This document shows, in pieces, positions 36,300 to 44,874 of a stretch of 64,000 bases of DNA. Made by a program: the position numbers and the translations under genes. The notes under the pieces are model-generated. The model saw only the letters and a list, made by a program, of their open reading frames with translations, did no database searches and was not told the origin of the DNA. Source of the DNA: Exilibacterium tricleocarpae (lineage in GTDB: Bacteria > Pseudomonadota > Gammaproteobacteria > Pseudomonadales > Cellvibrionaceae); the NCBI RefSeq assembly GCF_007004655.1, contig NZ_ML660089.1, positions 1 through 64,000 of the forward strand, given 5' to 3'. How positions within the stretch are numbered: the stretch's first letter is position 1; every line of letters begins with the position of its first letter.

Positions 36300-36319
36300 A
36301 TTTACTGCAAGTTCAGTTT

Positions 36320-36336
36320 TGTACATTAAGTACATT
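36320..36336. promoter_or_regulatory. Small symmetric site between NRPS and exporter genes
   Basis: TGTAC-attaa-GTACA forms a perfect inverted repeat. GTACATT also occurs twice, 9 nt apart. It lies in the 50-nt gap before the ABC transporter gene. It could be an operator or chance; no terminator is visible, so read-through is likely. Confidence 0.2.
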
Positions 36337-36349
36337 GGGAAAGTGAGTT

Positions 36350-38176
36350 ATGGATAAAGCGAGCGCGGGTGAAACAGTGGATGGCGCCGGGGAAAAAATA
36401 GAGGGTTACGCCTCTTTAAAGCGGTTGTTTGTCTTTTTGAAACCTTTTGCACCCATGCTGACAATGGTCTTTCTGATGACCTTATCGGTGGCGGGGCTGT
36501 CGATGCTGATTCCGAAAGTAGTGGGGGACGTTATCGACAATTCCCTCAAACAAGGTAATTTGTCCGACTTAAACAGTATTTCGCTCTATTTGCTGTTTTT
36601 GATTCTTTGTATGGCGTTGTTGAGATATTTTTCTTCCTATTTTTTGGGGCGTGTCGGCGCTAAGCTGCTGCGTCAACTGAGATCGCGCTTATTTGAACAT
36701 ATCGTCTTTTTATCGTTGAATTTTTTCCAAAAACGTCAAGGCGGTGAATTGAATGCCAGAATCACCAGTAATCTGCAGACCATCCAGCAGTTATTGACCT
36801 CCGAGATGCTGGGCGGCATACAGTCGGCGCTGCAGATGATCGGTATTGTCGTGATCTTGTTTTACACCAATTTCGAGCTGACAATCATTGCGCTGGCGGC
36901 CTGTCTTCCGGTTATCGTGATCAGCAGTATTTACGGTGGTTTGCTGGAGTCTTCTTTCGTAAAAATCAGCGATGCCCTGGCCAACTCCTCGGCCAATGTG
37001 GAGGAGGTGGTCAAGGGCATAGATACGGTGCAGGCGTTCGGCAGGGAGCAGGCGGAGATTTCCCGCTACCGGCGGCTGATGGGCAATCTGTTTGGCGCGC
37101 AGATGCTGCTGGTAAAAAGAGAGAGCACTTACAACGCCTTGCTGGAATTTTTCGGGTTCTCCGCTATTGCCGTGGTGTTATGGTTCGGCGGCAAGCTGAT
37201 TTTAAACGACCAGCTTTCAATCGGTGATCTGACTGCCTGCCTGATGTATATGTTGATTTTCGCCTTTTCGGTGCAGGAGATAGGCATATTTTTTGCCAAC
37301 CTCAAGGAGTTGACCGGGGTCAGTCATCGGGTGTTCCAGATCTTGGATGAACAGCCACTGGTAAAAGATAAAGGTCCAGCTACCATTGACCGCGCCCGGC
37401 CGTTGCATATCGAGTTGTCCAATGTATCGTTTTCATACCCTGCCAACGCCGGAAAAACGGTGCTCAATGACGTTTCCCTGGATATAAAGGAAGGGGAAAA
37501 AATCGCCATTGTGGGCCCGACCGGGTCCGGAAAGACAACGCTTTTCAAACTGCTGATGCGGTTCTATGACCTCCAGGACGGCAGCATCCGGGTCAACGGG
37601 ATCGATCAGTCTGCCTATAGACTTGACAGTTTGCGCAATTTATTCGGGCTGGTGTCGCAGGATATATTTCTTTTTTCGGGCACCGTTTATGAAAATATCA
37701 GCTACGTCAATAATCGTGTTTCCGCAGTGGAAGTGGAGGATGCTATCGAGGCGATAGGGGCCACGGAGTTTATCGATTCGTTGAAACACGGGCTGCAGGA
37801 GCAGGTCGGTGTCGGCGGCTCCCGGCTGTCGGGCGGGCAGCGGCAACTGCTGGGGCTGGCCCGGATTTACCTGAAGAATCCACGGGTGTTGCTGCTGGAT
37901 GAAGCGACCAGTTCCCTGGATTCGGAGTCGGAAGAAAAGATACAAAATAGTCTGAAGAAACTGAAGGAAAACAGAACCACCCTTGTGATTGCCCATCGCC
38001 TGGCAACAGTAGTGGAGTCGGAGCGAATCGTGGTACTGCAGGGCGGGAATATCATTGCCATGGGGGATCACATCCATTTGATCAAAAACTGTGAACTCTA
38101 CAGCAAGTACTGGCGCTGGCAGTCCCGCGGTGCCGATCCGGTGATCTCGAAAGATATCGATCTGGCGATTAATTGA
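36350..38176 (+). CDS. ABC exporter, fused membrane and ATPase domains (MsbA-like)
   Basis: This 608-residue half-transporter would work as a dimer in the inner membrane. Residues from about 25 to 330 form the six-helix exporter domain. The ATPase follows, with Walker A GPTGSGKTT at 389-397, signature LSGGQRQ at 493-499, Walker B LLLDEAT with D517 and E518, and an SSLDSESE D-loop. The length fits the MsbA/ABCB exporter family. It starts 50 nt after the synthetase and ends 24 nt before the hydroxylase, so it is very probably the exporter of the peptide. The N-terminal 25 residues are hydrophilic and could be trimmed if a later start is used. The substrate is inferred from position only. Confidence 0.93.
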   Translation: MDKASAGETVDGAGEKIEGYASLKRLFVFLKPFAPMLTMVFLMTLSVAGLSMLIPKVVGDVIDNSLKQGNLSDLNSISLYLLFLILCMALLRYFSSYFLGRVGAKLLRQLRSRLFEHIVFLSLNFFQKRQGGELNARITSNLQTIQQLLTSEMLGGIQSALQMIGIVVILFYTNFELTIIALAACLPVIVISSIYGGLLESSFVKISDALANSSANVEEVVKGIDTVQAFGREQAEISRYRRLMGNLFGAQMLLVKRESTYNALLEFFGFSAIAVVLWFGGKLILNDQLSIGDLTACLMYMLIFAFSVQEIGIFFANLKELTGVSHRVFQILDEQPLVKDKGPATIDRARPLHIELSNVSFSYPANAGKTVLNDVSLDIKEGEKIAIVGPTGSGKTTLFKLLMRFYDLQDGSIRVNGIDQSAYRLDSLRNLFGLVSQDIFLFSGTVYENISYVNNRVSAVEVEDAIEAIGATEFIDSLKHGLQEQVGVGGSRLSGGQRQLLGLARIYLKNPRVLLLDEATSSLDSESEEKIQNSLKKLKENRTTLVIAHRLATVVESERIVVLQGGNIIAMGDHIHLIKNCELYSKYWRWQSRGADPVISKDIDLAIN

Positions 38177-38200
38177 TGCTTCGAAGAGGAGGCCGATAGC

Positions 38201-39193
38201 ATGTTGAAATACAGTGAGAATATTGTCAGCAAAACGAACAGTCAACTGGACGCCGTTAAGATAGACAAGCTCAACGACATTGTCCTGTTGATAACACCGG
38301 CTGCCGAGATCGATCTGGTGGCCTGGACACAGGCACATAGAGATATTATCGACGGTCTTGTCGTCGATACACCGGCGATCTTGTTCAGGGGATTCAGCGG
38401 GATTTCCCGGGATAGCTTTACACGATTCTGCGGTGTATTTGCCGAACCTATGAATTATATCTACCGCTCCACCCCGAGGACCGAACTGAGCGGCGGTTTG
38501 TATACGGCGACGGAGTACCCCTGCGAGGCGACCATACCGCAACACTGTGAAAACGCCTATCAGAAAGTATGGCCGTTGAAGCTCTATTTCTACTGTGAAA
38601 AATCTGCGCCGCAGGGCGGCGAGACGCCGTTGAGCGATATCCGCAGCGTGACCGCGACCATACCTGCGGAGATAAAGGAAAAGTTCAGGCAAAAAAAAGT
38701 CATGTATGTTCGCAATTACAGGCCCGGTATGGATATACCCTGGCAGACGGTGTTCCAGACCACACAGAGGGAGGTGGTGGAGAAGTTCTGCGAGGCCAAT
38801 GCGATCGAGTGCGAGTGGAAAGACGGCGATTCGCTGCGCACGGTACAGATCTGCCAGGGGCTGGCGCAACACCCGATTACCGGAGAGGAGTTGTGGTTTA
38901 ACCAGGCGCACCTCTTTCATGTCTCCAGCCTCGAGCCCCAGATCAGGGACACGCTGTTGCAGATTTATCCGCAGGAGAATTTACCGAGAAACGCTTATTA
39001 TGGCGACGGCAGTCCGCTCGAAGAGGATGTGCTGAAGCAGATTAGCCAGGCCTATGAAAAATACAAGTTTACCTTCAAGTGGCACGACGGTGACTTTCTG
39101 TTGGTGGATAACATGTTGTGCGCGCATGGCAGAAATCCCTTTTCCGGCGACCGGAAAGTATTGGTTTCCATGAATATTCCGACCTCAGCCTAG
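38201..39193 (+). CDS. SyrP-like Fe(II)/2-oxoglutarate-dependent dioxygenase (TauD/TfdA family)
   Basis: A 330-residue TauD-family hydroxylase. The iron ligands appear to be H115 and E117 (in PQHCENAY) and H309 (in CAHGRNPF), with R318 (GDRKVLV) as the 2-oxoglutarate-binding arginine. GGETPLSDIR is the usual family segment. The HxE form keeps a carboxylate ligand, so hydroxylation rather than halogenation is expected. SyrP, a relative in syringomycin synthesis, hydroxylates an amino acid on a carrier domain, so beta-hydroxylation of one or more NRPS-bound residues is inferred here. A strong AGAGGAGG ribosome site stands 8 nt before the ATG. It lies 24 nt after the exporter gene. Confidence 0.93.
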   Translation: MLKYSENIVSKTNSQLDAVKIDKLNDIVLLITPAAEIDLVAWTQAHRDIIDGLVVDTPAILFRGFSGISRDSFTRFCGVFAEPMNYIYRSTPRTELSGGLYTATEYPCEATIPQHCENAYQKVWPLKLYFYCEKSAPQGGETPLSDIRSVTATIPAEIKEKFRQKKVMYVRNYRPGMDIPWQTVFQTTQREVVEKFCEANAIECEWKDGDSLRTVQICQGLAQHPITGEELWFNQAHLFHVSSLEPQIRDTLLQIYPQENLPRNAYYGDGSPLEEDVLKQISQAYEKYKFTFKWHDGDFLLVDNMLCAHGRNPFSGDRKVLVSMNIPTSA

Positions 39194-39213
39194 GGCGGGG
39201 AGATGCAGTCAAT

Positions 39214-40410
39214 ATGATTTACCGACATAAAACCCTGTGGGCGGTCGCCTTGTTGGGCCTGGGTGTGCTGGCGTTATGGCTGCTGCCTTCCCTGCAGCCG
39301 GAGGCGGAGAAAATGCAGGAAGCGGAAGCACCGCCGTTCGTCACTGCCACGCCGATCGCGTTTTCCTCCATGCACCTGATGGTGAGTTCTTACGGTTTTG
39401 TGCAACCTCGGTATGAAACGGACATAGTGTCCCAGGTGCAAGGCAATATTGTCTATCTGTCGCCAAAGTTTATGCGCGGCGGACTGGTAAAGAAAGGCGA
39501 AGTACTGGTTAAGATTGACGACCGGGACTACCAGTCACTGCTGGTCGAAGCGGAGGCCGACCTGGCCAAGGCGCAGGCCGACCTGGCACTGGAGCTGGCA
39601 CGCAGTAAAGTGGCGAAAGCGGAGTGGGAAAACATCACCAACAAAAAACCGAGCAGCCTGGGTTTACGCCATCCCCAGTTGGCCCACGAAATGGCTCGGC
39701 TCAGGGGCTCGGAAGCGTTGCTGAGCCGGGCCCGGAACAATCTTCTGCGCACTAAAATCAGTGCGCCTTTTGACGGCCTGGTTGCCAATCGGGCCCAGGG
39801 TTTGGGGGCCTATGTCGGTGCCGGGACCGTGCTCGGCACAGTTATGAGTACCGATGTGGCCGAAGTGCGCCTGCCGCTGGCCGGTAAAAACCTGAAACAT
39901 CTCGCCGATTCCGGCAGGGGTGCGGGTATAGGCGCGGAGGTCACCCTGGCGTCGGAGTTTCTCGGCGAAAGTGTCACCTGGCGCGGCGAGGTGGTGAGGG
40001 AGGAGGGGCTGATCGACCGCAAAAGCCGGATGAGCTACTTGGTAGCCGAAATTGCCGACCCCTATAAAACCGCGAACCCGGGCGAGTCGGCGGTGGCGCC
40101 GCTGCGATTTGGTACCTATGTCAATGCCAAAATACAGGGCGTTTTTCTCGAGAAAGCTGCGGTTGTGCCGGAGCATCTGGTGCGTGACGGCCGTATCGCC
40201 ATTATGTCGAAGTCGGAGACGCTCGAATATATACCGGTAGAGGTGGTTAAACGCGATGGCGACAGGGTTGTTATTAACGGCGATCTCCAAAATGGCGATC
40301 TGATGATCACCACGGCGTTGTCCTATCCGGTCGAGGGGATGCGACTGCGGTTGCTGGAGGTGGGGTACGACGGTTCGGGTACCCGGGCTGTCGGCCAGAA
40401 TCTGCAATGA
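39214..40410 (+). CDS. RND efflux periplasmic adaptor (HlyD/MexA-type membrane fusion protein)
   Basis: The ATG at 39214 is preferred. It follows a GGGGAG ribosome site and is 20 nt past the previous stop; the frame extends 32 codons upstream into the dioxygenase gene but that is unlikely. The product has 398 residues. It opens with one hydrophobic anchor (AVALLGLGVLALWLL), then a lipoyl half (VQGNIVYLSPKFMRGGLVKKGEVLVKIDD), a short alpha-hairpin rich in Ala/Leu, the second lipoyl half (KISAPFDGLV) and beta-barrel and proximal domains. It would bridge the RND pump encoded next to an outer-membrane channel, which is not encoded in this window. Confidence 0.93.
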   Translation: MIYRHKTLWAVALLGLGVLALWLLPSLQPEAEKMQEAEAPPFVTATPIAFSSMHLMVSSYGFVQPRYETDIVSQVQGNIVYLSPKFMRGGLVKKGEVLVKIDDRDYQSLLVEAEADLAKAQADLALELARSKVAKAEWENITNKKPSSLGLRHPQLAHEMARLRGSEALLSRARNNLLRTKISAPFDGLVANRAQGLGAYVGAGTVLGTVMSTDVAEVRLPLAGKNLKHLADSGRGAGIGAEVTLASEFLGESVTWRGEVVREEGLIDRKSRMSYLVAEIADPYKTANPGESAVAPLRFGTYVNAKIQGVFLEKAAVVPEHLVRDGRIAIMSKSETLEYIPVEVVKRDGDRVVINGDLQNGDLMITTALSYPVEGMRLRLLEVGYDGSGTRAVGQNLQ

Positions 40411-40427
40411 GGCTTTGAGGTGCAGGC

Positions 40428-43400
40428 ATGATACCCGCTAAGGACCGCAGTTCACAGACCGGCATTATTGCCTGGTTTGTTAAAAACCCGATTGCCGCCA
40501 ATCTGTTAATGCTGATGATACTGGCGGGTGGCTGGCTCACTGCCGGTACTATTAACAAGCAGTTGTTTCCGCAGCCCACCGTCGATGAAATCGGTATCGA
40601 TATCGCCTATCCCGGGGCGTCTGCGAAGGAGGTGGAGCTTGGCATCGCACTAAAAGTCGAGGACGCCCTGGGGCCGGTGCAGGGTATTCAACAAATTGTA
40701 ACTTTTTCCAACCGGGATGATTTTTCCGCCCAGTTAAAGCTGGCGCAGGGGCACGACCCTCAAGCTGTCCTGAATGAAGTCAAGAACAGTATCGATGCCA
40801 TTTCCTCGCTGCCCGAGAACGCCGAAAAGCCGGTCGTGCAGTTATACAAGCACCAGCAACAGGCCATGTACGTCAGTCTCTACGGCGATTTGAGCCAACA
40901 CCAGTTAAAAAGGCTCGGCAACACTATATACGAAGAATTACGAGCGCTGCCCTCGATCAGTATCGTGCGCTTCTCCGGCGGTCTGGATTATGAAATCAGC
41001 GTCGAGATAGACAAGGGCAAGTTGCGCGAGTACCAACTGTCGTTTCAGGAGGTCGCCGAGGCTATCCGTCGCTATTCGGGCAATATGGCGGCCGGACAGG
41101 TGAGATCCAAAGAGGGGGTAGTGTCGTTGCGCATTGAGAACCAGGCGTACACGGCCAGAGATTTCAATCATATACCCATTGTCTCCGTCGATGACGGTAC
41201 GCGGGTGTTGTTGCAGGATATCGCTCAGGTAAACGACGGTTTTGTCGACGAAATTCAGTACTCGAGATTTAACGGCAAAAATGCCGTCTCTTTCTTTATC
41301 GGCGCCAATGAGCAACAGAGTATTGCCGATGTTGCCGAGATCGTCAGGGACTACGTGGAGCAAAAGTCTGCCGACTTGCCCGAGGGCGTAGTGCTGCAGG
41401 GCTGGATCGATTTTACCTACTATCTCGAAGACCGCCTGCAGACCATGCTGGACAACATCAAATGGGGGGCACTGTTAGTCTTTGTGTTGCTGGGGCTGTT
41501 TCTGCAGATGCGGTTGGCATTTTGGGTGATGATGGGACTGCCGGTGAGCTTTATGGGAGCCTTGTTGTTGATGCCCACCAACTGGATCGATGTCACTCTC
41601 AATGTCAGCAGCCTGTTTGGTTTTATCCTGGTGTTGGGTATTGTGGTTGACGATGCCATTGTTATCAGCGAAAGCGTCCACTCCCGTGTCAGAAAGCATG
41701 GCCATAGTCTGGACAGTGTTGTCGCCGGCGTCAAAACCGTGGCGCTGCCTGTGACTGTCGGTGTGGTTACCACGATAATCGTGTTTGTCCCCATGCTCTT
41801 TATGAGTGGCGGTGATGCCTCGGCATCGAAGGCGATCGCCTGGGTGGTGATTTTGTGTTTACTGTTTTCGCTGGTGGAATCGAAATGGATTTTACCCGCT
41901 CATCTGTATCACTTTTGTCCACCGGTAAAAACCGCGAAGTCCAGTCCCCTGGATAACCTGCGGGCGGCAATCGATACACGCATAGAGCGGTTTCTGGCGG
42001 GGCGTTTTGTGCGGCTTCTGCACGGTGCGATGGCCTGGCGTTATGTGATCATAGCCGCCTTTATCAGCATCTTGTTGTTCGGCATTGGGTTGGTGTTGGC
42101 GGGCGTTATCAAGTACGTCGGTATTCCGAAAATACCGCACGACTATCCGAAAATAGAAATTGCGATGGCGAAAAACAGCGCGCCGGAAGCGACCCTCAAT
42201 GCGCTCCAGCAGATAGAGTCCGTCGTTTACCAGGTCGAGTCGCGGCTCAAGCAGGAGTACGGTCGCGGGATGCTGGCCGACCTGTATGTCAATATGCTGT
42301 CCAGGTCGGAAGCCGAATTGACCGCCAAGTTGGTCGAACCCGAGGACCGGCCGATCGATACGTTTGCGTTATCCAGCCGCTGGCGCGGTGCCCTGCCGGA
42401 TATCCCCGGCCTGCAAAAACTCGTGATTGTCGACGATGCCTTTGGTCTGGAACAGGGCGAAGGGGATATCGGTATCAGCTTCGAGAGCGGGAATTTCGCC
42501 GAACTGGAACAGGCGGCAGAAGAGTTTAAACGCGCGCTGAAAGGTTTGCCCGGCATCAGTAATATAACCGATAGCCGCCAACACGGCAGCAGGGATGTCA
42601 AGATAGTGTTGAAACCACTGGCTTACAACCTCGGCTTGAGCCACGCGCTGGTTGCCGAGCAGGTCAATTACGGCTTTTACGGGCTGGAGGCGCAACGGGT
42701 AATTCGCGATGGCGAGGAAATCCGGGTAATGATTCGCTACCCTGAATACCAGCGTCAGACATTTGCGCATATCGAAGACACACTGATCACCCTGGGCGAG
42801 GGGGTCGAAATCCCCCTGTCGGCGGTGGCCGATGTTTACTACGAGGACAGCCTGGCGGAGATTCGGCGGGAAAACGGCAAGCTCGATATCAGTATCTGGG
42901 GCGATATCGACAGTCGCGACGGCAGTGAGGTGGAGGCGCGGTTTGAACGATTAGTCGATCAACTGATACCGGATATTCTGGCAAAATACCCCTCCGTTGC
43001 GGTGGAGAGCGGTGGCAGGATTATTGAGCAGGAGAAAAACCAGCAGCGGCTGCTGCGCAATTACCTGCTCTGTTGCCTTCTTATTTTTTCATTGATCGCA
43101 ATCTTGATGAAGTCCTATTTACAGCCGTTTATCATTATGTCGGCGATACCCTTTAGCGTGATCGGTGCGGGGTTGGGGCACCTGCTGCTCGGTATGAACC
43201 TGAGTTCTTTTTCGGTCTTCGGTATTATTGCCGCATCGGGGGTTTGCATTAACGACGCGCTGGTGCTGGTGGACTTTATCAACCGGGCGCGCCGGGAGCG
43301 CGGTTTGAGTATCGGTGACGCCATTGTCGAATCGATTCAACAGCGTTTTCGGGCTGTGATCTTAACGTCGATTACGACGTTTGTCGGGCTGATTCCCATT

Positions 43401-43586
43401 ATGGCGGAGTCGAGTCTGCAGGCTAAGCTGGTGGTGCCCATGGCGGTCTCGCTGGCGTTCGGGGTGCTGTTTGCAACACTGATCACGCTGGTGCTGGTGC
43501 CTTGCCTGTACTTTGTCGCCGACGATATGAAAAAAGCGATGGGTAAAAGCAGTGCCTTGCTATTGGGTTGGTCTTTCCGCTTGTAG
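40428..43586 (+). CDS. RND-family efflux pump (AcrB-like)
   Basis: A 1052-residue inner-membrane pump typical of the AcrB/MexB length. TM1 (residues about 14-33) is followed by the periplasmic porter domain. The proton-relay pair is present in VVDDAIVISES, and the second half has the matching INDALVLVDF segment. It starts 17 nt after the adaptor gene behind a GAGG ribosome site and is the last gene of the + strand operon. Export of the peptide from the periplasm, in line with the ABC exporter, is inferred from position; multidrug efflux cannot be excluded. No clear terminator follows. Confidence 0.94.
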   Translation: MIPAKDRSSQTGIIAWFVKNPIAANLLMLMILAGGWLTAGTINKQLFPQPTVDEIGIDIAYPGASAKEVELGIALKVEDALGPVQGIQQIVTFSNRDDFSAQLKLAQGHDPQAVLNEVKNSIDAISSLPENAEKPVVQLYKHQQQAMYVSLYGDLSQHQLKRLGNTIYEELRALPSISIVRFSGGLDYEISVEIDKGKLREYQLSFQEVAEAIRRYSGNMAAGQVRSKEGVVSLRIENQAYTARDFNHIPIVSVDDGTRVLLQDIAQVNDGFVDEIQYSRFNGKNAVSFFIGANEQQSIADVAEIVRDYVEQKSADLPEGVVLQGWIDFTYYLEDRLQTMLDNIKWGALLVFVLLGLFLQMRLAFWVMMGLPVSFMGALLLMPTNWIDVTLNVSSLFGFILVLGIVVDDAIVISESVHSRVRKHGHSLDSVVAGVKTVALPVTVGVVTTIIVFVPMLFMSGGDASASKAIAWVVILCLLFSLVESKWILPAHLYHFCPPVKTAKSSPLDNLRAAIDTRIERFLAGRFVRLLHGAMAWRYVIIAAFISILLFGIGLVLAGVIKYVGIPKIPHDYPKIEIAMAKNSAPEATLNALQQIESVVYQVESRLKQEYGRGMLADLYVNMLSRSEAELTAKLVEPEDRPIDTFALSSRWRGALPDIPGLQKLVIVDDAFGLEQGEGDIGISFESGNFAELEQAAEEFKRALKGLPGISNITDSRQHGSRDVKIVLKPLAYNLGLSHALVAEQVNYGFYGLEAQRVIRDGEEIRVMIRYPEYQRQTFAHIEDTLITLGEGVEIPLSAVADVYYEDSLAEIRRENGKLDISIWGDIDSRDGSEVEARFERLVDQLIPDILAKYPSVAVESGGRIIEQEKNQQRLLRNYLLCCLLIFSLIAILMKSYLQPFIIMSAIPFSVIGAGLGHLLLGMNLSSFSVFGIIAASGVCINDALVLVDFINRARRERGLSIGDAIVESIQQRFRAVILTSITTFVGLIPIMAESSLQAKLVVPMAVSLAFGVLFATLITLVLVPCLYFVADDMKKAMGKSSALLLGWSFRL

Positions 43587-43797
43587 TTTGTCAAACAGTT
43601 TGCAATTTATTCGGTTTTTCTCGTCCGTGCTTTACTTTTTCCGGAATATCCTGTGCTGGTCACTTCATCGATCAACCTCGTTTTCCCCTTTGATTGTGTA
43701 GGCAGTCCAGTGACAGATATTTGCGGGTTCCCTATAAGCATTGAAACTATCATGTATCCAGGCGCGGCCCTTCATTCTGTCCTGGCATTAGTAACTT

Positions 43798-44112
43798 TTA
43801 AATCTCGTCACAAACCTTATTCCACTCGTCCTCATATCCAATACTGGATAGATAGCCGCCCACAATGTTGAGCAGCCTTTCCATCCAGTATTGTAAACCG
43901 ACTTCACCGAGGACTTTCACGCCATTTTCTTGGTCTTCGGCTGAGGCATCCAGCATCTTCCAATAGAACTCAGCAAGTTTCCTTGCTTCGTCTTTATCTG
44001 TTACCTCCCGTTTGTTTTCGATAAGCTCAATAGTGATCAAGTCGTCAAACTGATTCGCATAGTGCAGGGCGACAAGCTTTGCCTTTTGGTCATTTCCACT
44101 GAAGTCCAGCAT
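43798..44112 (-). CDS. Small unknown protein, coupled to the broken gene upstream
   Basis: A 104-residue acidic, soluble, mostly helical-looking protein with no signal peptide or membrane segment. I recognise no family. Its ATG overlaps the stop of the preceding gene (TAATG), which indicates translational coupling. The pair sits in AT-richer DNA than its surroundings. A small acidic second gene after a larger one fits a toxin-immunity layout, but nothing in the sequence proves that. Confidence 0.7.
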   Translation of the reverse strand: MLDFSGNDQKAKLVALHYANQFDDLITIELIENKREVTDKDEARKLAEFYWKMLDASAEDQENGVKVLGEVGLQYWMERLLNIVGGYLSSIGYEDEWNKVCDEI

Positions 44113-44657
44113 TATCTTTCTCCAAAAGTTAAGTCTTTGACGACTGACATTTTATAGCCAATTTGCTTTAAGTTCGTCACCAAAGTATTGATATGCATTC
44201 TTTCGGTAACCGCCAGAAAATAGTGATGTCTATCCTTAGGGTCTTGTACAAACGCCATTCCGACAGGGAGATCTCGATTCTCAAAAATCCACCAGGCAAC
44301 ATCCGCCGGTCCCGGATTGTTTCTCCCTTTTGCGTGACGGCTCAGCATCTTCCGTGTATTTTTCAGATGTGAATATGTTTTCGAAAATGAGAGTCCCATT
44401 GTCCAGTCTGGAATGACCCACTCTAGCCCTGTTGATGTTTCGAATTTATAATCGCAGACCCTAACTCCCTCAACCAGCTGATACGGTCACTGAGAGCCCT
44501 CTCTATAGGTAGTGGGATTATTCGGTGGAACTACAACTCGGAACATAACGCCGAGCTTTCCCTTTTTGGCATCTCGATGTTCATCAATAAGCTTGTTAAC
44601 AAGCCCATGGAGATCTTCAATAGTTTTGAACTGCGCCACATACTGGCCATCGCCCAT
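44112..44657 (-). pseudogene. Unknown gene interrupted by an in-frame TGA
   Basis: From an ATG at 44655-44657, with AGAAGGA about 7 nt upstream, the frame reads 56 codons to TGA (44487-44489). It then continues in the same frame for another 125 codons to TAA at 44112-44114. Both parts look coding: the first has MGDGQYVAQFKTIEDLHG and the second has GLEWVIPDWTMGLSFSKTY and WWIFENRDLPVGMAF. The intact product would be about 181 residues. A downstream ATG at 44399 could give a 95-residue fragment. TGA could stem from a Trp or Arg codon. No family is recognised. A sequencing error, a true nonsense mutation or recoding are all possible. Confidence 0.7.
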
Positions 44658-44874
44658 GGCACTATCCTTCTGTAGAATGTTACCAACCCACCATAGCTAC
44701 GATCTGGCCCCAGCTATCAGGTTAAGAGATGAACTTTTAATCGCAGTTTAAGAACTGAAAACCGAGTCTACTATTTTTTTTGACAATTTCGCCACATGCT
44801 CAAGCATATATTCAAAATTAGATATGGTTGTATGCAAGCCAAAGTAAACTATTCGTAGCACCGTCGGTCACCGC

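Larger units (their letters stand above)
43587..44874. other. AT-richer patch, probable acquired DNA
   Basis: This stretch holds the two small unknown genes and about 430 nt of non-coding flank. It is clearly richer in A and T than the operons on both sides. It lies exactly between the peptide operon and the B12 locus. I see no integrase, transposase, tRNA or flanking repeat. Confidence 0.5.

Noticed and set aside
39118-39213. Longer N-terminus for the RND adaptor
   Set aside because: It would overlap the dioxygenase gene by 76 nt and lacks a ribosome site; the ATG at 39214 has one and starts directly before the membrane anchor.
43653-43871. Short + strand frame after the RND gene
   Set aside because: It overlaps the small - strand gene, has no ribosome site and no recognisable protein features.
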